Assembly (NCBI GenBank): GCA_012656075.1
Contig: JAAKBF010000042.1
Coordinates: forward strand, 620,001-684,000
DNA length: 64,000 nt
Reading direction: 5' to 3'
DNA from: Phytophthora hibernalis
Taxonomy: Eukaryota; Oomycota; Peronosporomycetes; Peronosporales; Peronosporaceae
A model generated the notes under the pieces. The model saw only the letters and a list, made by a program, of their open reading frames with translations. It did no database searches and was not told the DNA's origin. This document shows, one piece after another, positions 34,151 to 44,835 of this stretch. Both the position numbers and the translations under genes were made by a program. Position 1 is the first letter of the stretch; the number at the start of each line of letters is the position of its first letter.

Positions 34151-34276
34151 AAGCGCGGGGATATTGAGGCCCTGCAAGATGCCTTGGCGGAAATGTGCCG
34201 TGAAGTGACTCGGAAGCGCGGGGATATTGATGCATTGCAAGATTCCTTGGCGGAAATGTGCCGTGACGTGACCAGT
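34151..34276 (+). repeat. Two 63-bp tandem units coding a coiled coil
   Basis: Two head-to-tail 63-bp units (21 codons, three heptads each) start at 34151 and 34214 and differ at a few positions. They encode an amphipathic helix with hydrophobic heptad positions. Confidence 0.75.
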
Positions 34277-34544
34277 ATCCACGATCATGTGGATCGCCGG
34301 ATGACCGAGCTTGATCGTGACAATCTCCGCGGGGAAATTGCGGATCTCCGACGCGAGTTGAACTCGCGTCTTCGTCAGGAGACTCATTCTCGGGCTCCGT
34401 CCCAGCCTCAGCTGCAGGGTTATGCGTACGCTCAACCGTACCAATACGGTCCATACGCGTACGGTCATTCGTTTGGTTGGAGCCTGTCGTACGTGCAATC
34501 GATGTGCGACCATGCTGCTTTTCGGCGACAGTATTCCTTCTCGT

Positions 34545-34938
34545 TTGCCCCTCCAACTGAGACACCGTCTCGCTTCGTGGAGGTGACGTCGCCCTTGCGG
34601 GAGCCGCCTCCTCTTCCGTATGAGTGTCATCGCCTTGAGGATCGTGATACCTCTTCAGGCGACCCACATAGAACGTCGGGAACGTCGCCATCAACTTAGG
34701 CAAGTCGATTGCGTAGGCCGCACCATGCCTGGCCAGGACCGTGAAAGATCCAATGAATCGGTACTTCAGCTTGTTGCTACCAACGGGGCTTACCAGATTT
34801 AGCGGTATATTCCTAGTGACAAGTAGGACTAGGTCACCCACATTAAACCAGTTAATGTTTACTCTTCCATGTTTGTCAGAGTATTCCTTTTGTTTATCTT
34901 GGGCGGTAGTCATAGCATACCTAACCCGGTTTATGATA
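34545..34938 (-). pseudogene. Integrase C-terminal part, retroelement 2
   Basis: On the minus strand the segment includes FNVGDLVLLVTRNIP and FPTFYVGRLKRYH, the SH3-like region at the end of Ty3/gypsy integrases. It is separated from the catalytic core by the inserted DNA transposon. No chromodomain was found after it, unlike element 1. Confidence 0.8.
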
Positions 34939-34942
34939 TTAA

Positions 34943-36321
34943 CCCTCGTTGAGCGAGGGCTTATTCTGTATTATACAGAATAAGTGTTTCACTTGTTTAA
35001 AGTGTGCCTTCAAATCTATCAGACATAATGCGTTGCAAGCCGTTCGCCATGGTCGGAGGGTTAAACGCTGCGACAAAGCACATAACCCGTAATTTAGTGT
35101 TCAAAACGGCTGCAGTGTATCCACCAGATGCAAAAATGACGGCCTTTATAGGCTCCATGTAATGATGCGTATCTTGTTGCAGCTACTCTAAATGCGATTA
35201 TCCCGTCTAAACGAATAGTATCCCGGTCATCTCGTCAAAACGATTGGCGCAGGGGACTGCCGCGCGTTCGCGCACCAACTTTCGGCCAGTTCTACACTAG
35301 TTCTTCTTCAGTTCCGTCTAGTCTAGAACTTGTTCACTTCCAGTCATAGCCTAGTTCTTCTTCACTTCCGTCTAGTCTAGAACTGGCCGAAAAGTTGGTG
35401 CGCAAACGCGCACTCATGTAAGTTTCCACTACTTATACTATATACGTCATCTAACTACTCTAACCCCGCTTGTTCCGCTGTGTCGTCACGTTTGCGTTTG
35501 TGAACATGCGTCTCGTCAGGTGAGCTGGAATCAATGTTCCTCTGGACCACGAAAGGTGCCCGATTTGGCTACAGGCTACTCCGGTCCCGATTCATCCTGG
35601 TGACGACGGCTATGGAGAGGTGCAAAACCGCTATCAACATCGCTACATTATGATCATTACTGTCACTGAAAGGCCTCTCATGTGTATTCTGTATCATCCT
35701 GATTAAGCTCCAGCAATCCTCCTGTTACTCTGTATTTTCCAGAGTAGTCGATGACGGTATAGCACTCTGGTCGTCGTCGTCCGTCCATGATATGAGGTAA
35801 TGTTTGCTAGTAAATAGATCGAAGTGGTATCTGTAACATACTAAAGATCCGTACGAATATCATGAAGCTTGTTTTTCATCCGTAAGTAATACTCAGATTA
35901 GTATGTAACTATCAATATCAATTCATACTCGTTTACGTACCAGCGAAATGTCCAACATCACGTTTTTACGTCATTATGAAGCACGAGTATATCTTTCGTC
36001 AGTCTCGCCTTTTACACTACCCTCAACATTTTCCAGACCGCAAATGTTTATGACCGAACATGGAGAAATGAGGAAGGGCAGGTTGAAGGGCTGCAATACG
36101 GATTTTCAAACCTCTATCAGATTAATACCATCGTTTCTATTCTATACACCTTGAATAATCCCCGTCTATCTCCCCAACGTCGATCCACAAAGATCATTTT
36201 GTCAAAATCGCTCCAATACAAACACATATATGCGTAGGAATGGCATGCTTCTAAGCTTGCTGCAAATTAATTCCTGTCAAATAACTTATTCTGTATTATA
36301 CAGAATACCGCTCTACGAGGG
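34943..36321. mobile_element. piggyBac-like non-autonomous transposon (1,379 bp) in a TTAA site
   Basis: The element begins CCCTCG and ends CGAGGG and is flanked by TTAA on both sides (34939-34942 and 36322-36325). Its terminal inverted repeats extend about 40 bp and include a perfect palindrome (TTATTCTGTAT with its complement). TTAA duplication and CCC-type ends are diagnostic of the piggyBac superfamily. The two flanks of the retroelement integrase return to a common reading frame when the insert and one TTAA are disregarded, confirming the boundaries. No transposase is present inside. Confidence 0.9.
35262..35411. mobile_element. 150-bp inverted-repeat element nested in the piggyBac-like element
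   Basis: The ends GCGCGTTCGCGCACCAACT and the complement of AGTTGGTGCGCAAACGCGC form inverted repeats of about 33 bp. Inside are two diverged copies of a motif containing AGTTCTTCTTCA. It has no coding capacity and may be a second MITE or a structural part of the host element. Confidence 0.65.
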
Positions 36322-36373
36322 TTAAGCCTATCATCGACAAAGGTCTTCAATTGCTTTCGTAATGAGACCGGTG

Positions 36374-37140
36374 TCACGTCCGACACTCGGGAGGAAAGAG
36401 CTTTCCGATCCTCTCCCCACTTACGACGAAAGCCGCAAGGCTTCCCCGCAGTGTCATAGGCACTTGGGGCTGCCGCAGACCGTTCACGTAGAACGGGGTA
36501 ACCCCGGTCGACGTGTGAACCGCGTTGTTGTTGAGCGCAAACTCAACCATAGGCGGGCGATCAGACCAAGTGCCCGGAGAGTCCGCACATACACTCCGAA
36601 GCGTGTTTTCAAGGACACGGTTAACCCGCTCCGTCTGGCCCTCCGTCTGGGCATGGTCCGCGGTTGACATCAGATGTCTGGTTCCGAGTAATTGGAACAG
36701 GGTCTTCCAAAATACGGCCGTGAAGCGCGGGTCTCGATCGGAGACTATGGGCTCTGGTAGACCATGATAGCGAAACACGCCATCGAGGAACAGATTTGCA
36801 GTCTGTCCCCATCACTGTATCGGGGACCGGAGCGAGATGTACCGTCTTGCTAGGTCGGCAGACAAATACCAGGATGCCGGCGTTGCCTTGGGCGTCAGTC
36901 GGTTGTCCGAAGACAAAGTCAAGGCTCATTGACTTCCAGCCGTCCGCCGGGAGAGGCAGACTCTGAAGGAGAGCCGAAGCGTGGGCCAAGGACTTCACAC
37001 GCTGATATGTTTCACATGTCTTGACGTGGCGACCCACTTGTACATGTGGGATCACCAGAAGTGCGTCGACACGGAGAGGAACGTCTTCGCCCGGCCAAGG
37101 TGTCCACCTGAAGGCGTATCGTGCGCTTCAAGAAGTATGC
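36374..37140 (-). pseudogene. Integrase core, retroelement 2
   Basis: The minus strand encodes the zinc-binding region (HDTPSGGHLG ... CETYQRVK, where the third-to-last ligand region has Cys to Tyr change) and the DDE core. The first acidic position is in SLDFVFGQP, the second in VSDRDPRF, and the glutamate in TERVNRVLENTL. A frame change near 36,790 splits the core. The integrase would insert the cDNA if intact. Confidence 0.8.
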
Positions 37141-37189
37141 CATACTTCAGATCTTCGTCGTTCGCAACGGCTACCCGTATCCCGCCTTG

Positions 37190-38201
37190 ATGCTGTCAAA
37201 GGGTCCTGGTGGTGGCGTTCCCAGCACCACTCGATGTCCTTCTTTAACAGATCGGACAAGGGCTTTGCCAATTCGGCGTAACCCGCACTGTACTGGTTCA
37301 AGTAGTTGGCCAAACCCAGCCACCTACGAATGTCCTTTTGGGATCTTGGCGTCGGCCAAGCTGAGATGACTCGGACCTTCTCGGGGTCGGCAAAAATAGC
37401 CAAGAACATTGATTTCTCCGGCGGCAAAGACGCACTTGTCGATTTTAGCATAGAGCTTGTTGGCTCTCATGACTCTGAACACTGACCAGAGGTGCTCAAA
37501 ATGCACATCGATAGCCGTGTTGCTTTCCTCGACATGGCTATAGACGAAAATGTCGTCGAAGTACGTCTGTGTGAAAGCGCGCAAGGGTCGGAACAGCTGC
37601 ATGACCAAGCCATTGAAAGTCGCTGGGGAATCGGAAAGGCCCTGTGGCACCACCAGCTATTACCCGCTAGGGTTCTGACCGCGGTGAGCGGTATGTCGCT
37701 CTGACGCATCAGGAGCTGGTAGTATCCGTCCACCAGATCCAATGCGCTGTATAGCTCACAACCGACCATTTTGTTTAACAACACATCCTTTCGAGTGCTG
37801 GGTGTATGGACCAGCACCGTCGCGCTGTTCAGCTTGTTATAAGCGTGAGCTAGACGCCACTTCCCGTTCGGTTTACGAACGCAGCACGTGGGGTCGAGTG
37901 CAGGGACTTTGATTCCCGCACCATTCCTGCCTTCGCGCTGGCGGCAAAAGGCATCAATGACCTCACACTGCTCGCGAGGCAGTGGCCATTGTGTGGTGAC
38001 GCAGTACTTTGAGCCAGGCACGCGGTCAATCTCGTGCCGAACCCCACAGTTGAGAGAGAGTTGGGATGGTGGGTCCTTAGACACCACATCCGAGAATTCC
38101 TGGACCAGGGCGTAAGCCGGGTCATTCGGATTCTTGACAATCTCAGAACTTAAGTGCGTCGCACGCTGCTTCCTGAACTCCTCCAGGACGTCCTCGTCCA
38201 T
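37190..38201 (-). pseudogene. Reverse transcriptase of retroelement 2 (RNase H deleted)
   Basis: The frame from 38201 encodes RT with KPNGKWRLAHAYNKLNSA, the intact ALDLVDGYYQ first-aspartate motif, and, after a frame change near 37,640, the YFDDIFVYS catalytic motif (37,552-37,563). The connection region (WLGLANYLNQYSAGYAELAKP) follows. At about 37,195 the protein passes directly into the sequence that normally precedes the integrase zinc finger. The whole RNase H domain is missing, by comparison with element 1. Confidence 0.85.
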
Positions 38202-38502
38202 TATAGAGGAGAGTTTGGTTCTTCAGGAGTGGACTGCGGTCGTAGAAGTACCAACTACGAGATCTCGCCGGCCTTCGGGTTGGCGAGAAGGTCGTTCATC
38301 GACATATCTCCGAGATTCAGAAGTTCTGACATCTCAGGTAGGGCATCTAGCTGGACCGACCCGAACTTGACCTTGCGACCAGTCTCTCCGTCGACGAGAT
38401 GATAGCATTCTTCTGGCGGCGGCGCCGAGGAGTCTTCACCGACTCCGAGCTTCGTTCCGAAGATTCGGTCCTGACATCCTGTCGAGACTCTTGGCATGGT
38501 AC

Positions 38503-39063
38503 TCAGTTACCCACGACCGTCGTCTGGCGTGGTGCTTCCTTATCTTCGCCTAAGGCCTGTACCGGTCCGTGTACCCACGCTGCTAACAACCTCCGCGCTG
38601 GACACGGCCTCGACCTCTCTGGTCTCACGCGGACTTGTGCCCTCTTGTAGACGGCTTTGTTCTTCGCGGACTTGGTCAGTGGCCGCACAAGGCAACGACT
38701 TGATGCACTGGAAGATGCTGGCGTTGCGTCTTCCCTCGCGGGTCTGGATGTATCCAAGACCCTTGGGCTTGCTGCAGGTTCGTTAGCATTAGAGGCATCC
38801 GCGGAATTCCGCTGGCGTCCATGGGAGCCTCGAGGTCGGACAGAGGTGGGAACATTATTCACCAAGGCTCTGTCAGAAGCCGCAGACCGGCTAGCGCATA
38901 TGGATTTGCCGCGCCAGTTGATCCAGGGCTCATGCTTTCCGAGCCATGGCATGTCCAGGATCATGTCAAACTTGCCCATGTCAAGAACGAGAAATCGTTC
39001 AGTCGAGTCGAAGTCTTCGAAGTTGATACAAAGATCTAAAAGGACATTAGGTACTTCTACCAC
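38503..39063 (-). pseudogene. Protease region of retroelement 2
   Basis: The minus-strand frame contains FLVLDMGKFDMILDMPWLGK, which aligns with the protease C-terminal block of element 1. The DSG active site itself is not clear in this copy. Confidence 0.65.
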
Positions 39064-39199
39064 AGGTCAGTTGGCAAGTCTTACCGCGACTTGCCCATTG
39101 CCTTTCCTTTCTCGCAGAGCATCGGCATATTTGTCACCATTACGGGCGACCGATTGATGGCGTGCACAATTTTGGACGCCCCGAATCAATCAGAATTCT

Positions 39200-39702
39200 C
39201 AAGGGATGAATGTATTCCCGTACACTTGCGGGTACAACAAGCAGACGTCTACGGCCCGTCTCCGCTTCGAGAGTACAGAGATTCTCAGGGGCTCAACTTC
39301 CATTGTGCGCGCCATCCGCGTACCTCTCCTGACAGCTTAGTCTTTCCCCAGAAGGGTGCCCCGCCCCTACGGGTTGCCTGCTTTCCCCTGGCCTTGGGAT
39401 CGTAACGACCCTTGGGACCAGAAGGATGAGGAGGGAAACGCCTCCTTTGTCCACCCGCATGACAGGCAGGACAGGCACGTTTCATGTGCCCGACCTTGCC
39501 GCAGCCGACGCAGTGGATGTCGTTCTGCTCGGCCAGCCCAAGAACATATGGACTGGACCTCCGCCAGTTCCTTGGCCGACACTGCCTCCAGCAGTCTCTG
39601 TAGATGAAGAGTGCCAAGCAGACACAGGAGTTCGAGCCTGTTTGTGACTGTATTCCTCTTGAGAGCGACCTGGACGACTGATTCCATGGTGTAGACCTGC
39701 AC
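39200..39702 (-). pseudogene. Gag end with zinc knuckle, retroelement 2
   Basis: The minus-strand frames near 39,617-39,285 contain the CCHC knuckle CVGCGKVGHMKRAC followed by a Gly/Arg/Pro-rich tail. A second frame (39702 on) overlaps it, so the gag is frameshifted. The N-terminal gag is largely lost between here and the 5' LTR. Confidence 0.7.
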
Positions 39703-40028
39703 GCGAAACAGTTGCGTGCGTGCAGGACCAGCTCTCAGGACGTCCAGAACATGGTTATCTTGATATTTTCAGGTAGGGGTCCTCCACCAGGGACTCCGCG
39801 AGCACTCGCATCTCCTGAATGCACTCATGCAGCTCACGTTTCCCTTGCTTACAGGCGAGGAAGCGCGAGCGCTGGAAATATTCATTGTTCGCCGGTAGGA
39901 ACGCCGCTCGAAGTTGTTCACACAGCTGAAGTGAGGAAACTCACTGCGATTCATGTTGGCTCAAATATTGAGACCACAGAAGGGCAGGTAGTCCAATCTA
40001 CCCACCTAGATGTAGGATTGACTACAAG

Positions 40029-40359
40029 TGCTACGGGGTCACAAACACCTTGCTTGAGGAAGCGTAGTTTCAAGAGAATACAAACTATAAGTGAACGGCA
40101 GTTCACGAGCTCCTGGTCTGTGGGAGCTAAGTGGCTAGAATAGCGTAGTTTACAGACCAAGTGTATTTGTAGGTGTACCTTGAATTGGCCTGTAATACAA
40201 TTTCTAAGTAACCTAATTTGTTCTTTATGTAATATAAACCGTTGTCTATGGCACGTCGGTAACGTGTCCATGGTGTGTCCCACACCATATGTGACACGGA
40301 GTCGATGTGTATCCATCACGGAAGAGTGACCCCATCACTCTTCTAGTAGCCCCGCTGCA
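40029..40359 (-). repeat. 5' LTR of retroelement 2
   Basis: Starts (in element orientation) TGCAGCGGGGCTAC and ends GTGACCCCGTAGCA. Followed in the element by CTTGTAGTCAATCC, which resembles the string after the LTR of element 1. Confidence 0.85.
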
Positions 40360-40895
40360 CTCGTTTACCTGGCCCGGGCACGTCGATGGGACTTCGATTT
40401 GGTCGTCTACTATATCAGTTGGAATGGTTCACAGTTGAGTATAACTATGTGTGCTGGATGCCTTACGGCCCAATGTTTGATGCTCGGGCAAAATCTCAAT
40501 TTCTAAGGTGCAGCAGAATTCTGCCAAGGCGACGCGCAACAAAGAGCTTACAGGTGCGATCTTCAATGTGGTGCTCTCTGAATGCCATTATAACGGCAAA
40601 TAGGAATTGGATTTTCAGAAACTGGAAGTAAGGTCTCCGTGTTTGGAGCCAGGTCCGATAAGACATCGAGGAAGCGAAACCCCGCGCGGGGCACCGTCGT
40701 CTTCCGTCGACAGTCTTCAAGTCGTCGCCTGCAGCTCCGACCAAAATTCAATAATCCTGAACTTTGACCGGCTTGCCGTCCTCTCCGGTCACCAGCTGAG
40801 CTTGGCACCAACAGCACGCCCCAGCCGCCCACTGAGGTAGGCGTCGGAGGTCAGACCACCGAACCTCTCCTTTCGCTGCAGGACGTCACAAAGCC
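40360..40895. other. Flank between retroelement 2 and the DIRS-like element
   Basis: No supported gene. The first bases (CTCGT) are the likely target duplication of retroelement 2. The rest may be the 5' end of the DIRS-like element, but I could not define its terminus. Confidence 0.4.
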
Positions 40896-43000
40896 GTGCT
40901 GCCCTCCTCCAGGGCGACCTGTCCCGCGTCATCCACTACGTCGGTGGCGCCCGCGCCTCCCACGACGGTCATGGCGTCCGCTTCGTCCACGTCGCAGGCA
41001 CCAGTGGCCCGAACCAGCCTCAGTATTGCCAAACGTCGGCAGTCAATCGAAGAACTACCGGTAGCGGTGATACGACGTCAGACGCGACGACTCGTTCTCC
41101 ATGCTTCAGCAGCAACCTCGTCGTCGGCGAACTTGCTCCCAGATGCGCCGTCACCGGTCAAACTGACACCACATGCTGGTCCGATGTTGACTGCGACTGG
41201 ACCGACCGCGCCTACTCGCCACGATTCCATCGGCGCCGGCATCGCCCAAACGCACGAGGAAGGTGTCGAGAGCGGCGGACGCTATGATCGCAGCCGCTGC
41301 GGCTGCGAAGGCGTTTGCGAAGGAGTCGGCAAAATCGAAGCGATCGCCTGCCACACCACGTAAGCCGGCCCACTCCCAGTCTACGGCGACCTCCGCTGCT
41401 CCCGCGGGCTTCACCGTCGACCGCCCCGACCCACCCGGTTGTCTTGTTCGTCGAGTCTGGAAGTCACTCAGACTCTCCTTTGCCGACAGGGCCGCTGTCT
41501 CACCGTCGCCCATCATCTTTTCGACACCCACCACACCGGTTTGGGGCGTTGCGACACAGAGTCCCATCCCGGTTCTAATGCCGGACTCAGCAACAGTGCA
41601 CAACCCCGTCCACCCCGTCAATCGCGGCAGGCGCACCTCGCTCGACCTGTCGACATTTCTGAGTCAGTTCCATGGCGGACCAGCACCACCGCTGCCTGCG
41701 TGTCATGCCGCTGGGAAGCCGCTTCGTTTCGATGTACACGGCGAGACGTTGACATAGCAAGTCACTCAGACCGCAATTCACTAGTCGAGTGTCCTCGATA
41801 CGGGGACCCATCTCGACACAAATATGGTCAGCCTGCTTTATAATCTCCCTGCTGTTCTACGCAATTGTGCGGAGCCGGTTAACAATCGCTACGCGGATGG
41901 CCACGCCTCGTTTGCGGATATTCTTGTCGCGGAAATGCCGCCTCCACTGTCATGAACGGTACCCAGCGTGCGAGGCGTGCTGCCACCGAGCGCCACTCGT
42001 GAGCATTTCCCACCGCCGGCACATCGGGCACGCGGCGACTTTACGCGCCCGCCATCTACATACTGGCGGCGCATCGGTTTTACCCGCGTCTGGGGTCGAC
42101 CGCGGGTCTGACCGAAATCCCGCTCTCTTTCGTCATGCGCTGGCGCGTTATGGCGACCATGTCAGTTGCCGAACCGCCACCGATCCTAATGGCTCTGTTG
42201 GCAGCGAGGTTCGAGTGCTTGGATCTCGGTCATGTATTTCCACCGGGCCGACCACGAGGCTATGCTACCAGCCGGTTCGTCCGACGCCAACTTCACGCTG
42301 TACTTTGGCCCCCGCATGTACCACCGGCGTGCACATCTTACCTCGACCTTCGGAGTGCAGGGAAAGGGCTGATGTCCTTTGCAAATGGATAGTGGTACGA
42401 GCCACTCGCGCAGCCTCTTTACATCATGTGCGAGTTCGTCATGGTCAACATGGACACGGACCCAGCGCACTCGCCGCGCCGAGTCGCACGGTCCCTCCAC
42501 GAGGTCAACCAACTCCTCGGTGCTGCATAAATGCTTTTGTGACTCGCCATTCTGGTGGCGCGAATTCACGGTGGCGATGGTCAGGATCAACAACCGATCC
42601 GCCGGGTGGTGCATGGCTCTGCACGAGCTTGCCGTTGAGCCGGTCACGCCAAACCCTATGCAACAGCTCCCGCCGGTACGATCGCTCACATTGACAAACC
42701 GCCGCTCCGTCTCTCGCACTACGGCAGGACGCGGCATCCGCCCCGGTGCAATCCCAGCGTCCATAAGGGCGCTTATCCCACGTGCCCAGGATGGTACAGA
42801 GACATGCTTGTGGTTCTGCGCCGGGAGCACAGGCGACGTCGGCATACGAGATCACTGCTCGTCGTCCGACCGCACTCACTCATGGCATGACACCTTGCCA
42901 GCGGCCCTCCTCGAGTTCATCACGGACCAGTTTGGACCGCGTCGCAACAGCAGCAACAGCCATCTCCGCCGCCGGGCGTGAAGACGACGAGGTGCCGAGG
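40896..43000 (+). pseudogene. Gag-like region of the DIRS-like element
   Basis: The first part (40896-41757) is Ala/Ser/Pro/Thr-rich in two overlapping frames. From about 42,230, alternating frames give FTLYFGPRMYHRRAHLTSTF, GKGLMSFANG and YEPLAQPLYIMCEFVMVNMD. These are followed by EVNQLLGAA and AGWCMALHELAVEPV, and by LPAALLEFITDQFG near 42,900. The order and spacing match the Gag-like ORF I associate with oomycete DIRS elements. At least three indels break it. Confidence 0.55.
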
Positions 43001-43859
43001 GTTCACTGGCGATTAGTTACTCCGGCGTTAGAGCTAAACAGAATACATACATTGCTACTCTGATCTCAAGTGAACCGTCTATCATCCATACCAGAGATAG
43101 TCAGCCAAACATGTCAAGTGTCGTTGCCGGAGTGGAACAAATGAACCGACCACGCAAACCAGGTTCGCGCACCGATGCCGCATCTGCCAACGAGGGACCT
43201 GGTGGTAATCGAACCGGGTTTAACGTCGCGGTGGTTATGTCTCCAATCACCCGCTCGTGCTTGCCGATGAGAGACCCACGATTTCCAGGTATGCCATCGA
43301 TGGGCACGGCAGCTCACACCATCGCATGTTTAGGTGAGAAGTTGGCCAACTATCTGGAGAACAATACCATCGACGTACGTATAGCACATACCACATGCTA
43401 GACTAGCCATAATATGGCTCGGCGGTCTCCGTCATGCTACCGGCCTCTACGCCTTCGGCGTCGGCCTTGAACGCACACTCTTCGACGAGTTCGTAGCGTC
43501 TCCAGCTCTGAGGGTCGATTCGACAACGGTCCCTGCGTGATGCCTTCCGACGTGCAGGGGTTGACTTCCCACTTGTCCGGGCTGAAACCCAACCAGTGAA
43601 TCTCATGGATGCGTGCCGGCTTAATAAGCGGCTGCAACAAGTCATATCCACATACATCAGCCAGGTTCGACCGCCGCCTTTCGCGTTCGTGGAGCTGGTT
43701 CGCTGTCAATCCACGAGTGATTACCGCCACAACAAGGCGTTAGAGCCAGCCATCCTGTGCCAACGTTGTAAAGGCTACAAACATCTCGACTGCTTCATCC
43801 GCATCGCGTCAGAGGGTGTCCGCGTTTGGCTTCGGAAACCGCTGGCTTAGAAAAGCGGG

Positions 43860-44650
43860 GTTCGACGGAACCATCCATCGGCGACCGAGCGGATTAACGC
43901 CCTCCGCAAGAACATCCATAGAGAACAATACCTCTTCAGGTGCCTCGTTGTAGACGACAACATAGTGGAGCGTTCGCTCCGTTCTGCTATGACAACGGTC
44001 ATGACCCGACAGCCGTGAACGAAGATAAGTTCACCGCGTGGGGACCGTGCCAGAAAATGCACTGTCTCATGCTCGACACGACGGCATTCACAGCTGCCAT
44101 GCCCGCGACCAAGATTTTGAAAGATCAGCACCTGGCCACCCGCGCGTTCAATGCACCTGTCATTTCGCGCGGCGAGTTTCGTTCACATACGGGGTCTCTT
44201 CGCCCTGACGCGACATGTATCCGTCCTGCCCAGGCCTTTTTCCAGCAACTCCGCATAGAGGAGAATGGGTTGAACACCTGCTCCCGCATCGAGATCACCT
44301 CGTCAAGGCGCGACGACCTAAGTTGGTGGTGGCACATACTCAGCGACACGGTGCTGAACGGTGTACCTCGATTCGCTCCCCGAACCCGCCTTCACCGTTA
44401 TCACAGACACGTCCGACGAAGACGTCTGCGCACTCGTTCCGTCGCTTCGAGTTGCTTTCACATACCACTATTCGCTCACAGAGCGCCAGCTGATCGTCGA
44501 TCTCAAACAAGAGGCCGACAACGAATTCAATATTAATTACCGGGAGCTACTATCGTTCACCTTCGCTGTCTAGGCGTGGGCTACGAGATGGCAGAAGGCT
44601 CACATTCTGGTCAGTCTGACTCACGTACATTTCAGTAATTGACAACATCT
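43860..44650 (+). pseudogene. RT/RNase H region of the DIRS-like element
   Basis: Frames from about 43,950 give LATRAFNAPVISRGEFRSHT, LSWWWHILSDTVLNGV and, in another frame, FTVITDTSDEDVCALVP. The block NINYRELLSFTFAV and a following IDNISTVAW also fit. The DTSD motif and the NxRELL...DN pattern are the RNase H signature of DIRS polyproteins. The upstream polymerase palm is largely unrecognisable. Confidence 0.65.
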
Positions 44651-44835
44651 CTACCGTGGCCTGGCAATTATAGATATCGTCGCGAAACTCGCGCGCGCAA
44701 GTTCTGACCCTCCTGCTGAACATGTGGCTGCGATTATCGTCGTCACATATCCCTTTGGGTCTAACCGGCCGTACGCAGCTTCACTGTGAAGTCCAACCTC
44801 TGCGGGATTCGGCACTTCATTCAATCCGGGGAGAG

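Larger units (their letters stand above)
32460..34560 (+). pseudogene. Antisense reading frame inside retroelement 2, unrecognised
   Basis: Between the 3' LTR and the end of pol, the plus strand (opposite to the element) encodes a decayed protein of about 650-700 residues across several frame changes. A possible start is at 32472 or 32478. The product begins basic (Lys/Arg/Ser-rich), then becomes acidic (to about 33,000), then enters a structured part with FWKWLFLRGYTPQKIDRLKG (about 33,465) and LTDHVEDLRRKAINSAHDER (about 33,630). It ends with two 21-residue coiled-coil repeats of the type KRGDIEALQDALAEMCREVT (34,151-34,276) and a Tyr/Gln/Pro-rich tail. A fold-back duplication at 33601-33664 interrupts it. 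I do not recognise the family. Its C-terminal coding overlaps the antisense of the pol end. Confidence 0.5.
31980..40359 (-). mobile_element. Complete LTR-bounded Ty3/gypsy retrotransposon 2 (defective)
   Basis: Two direct repeats of about 330 bp (31980-32313 and 40029-40359), each with TG...CA ends, flank a minus-strand gag-pol. The flanking pentanucleotides CTCGA and CTCGT agree at four of five bases, consistent with a target duplication. A purine-rich tract (minus-strand AAGTGGGGGAGGA) abuts the 3' LTR. Order on the minus strand: gag, protease, RT, integrase, with RNase H deleted and a DNA transposon inserted in the integrase C-terminus. An opposite-strand reading frame fills the space between pol and the 3' LTR. 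Confidence 0.9.
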
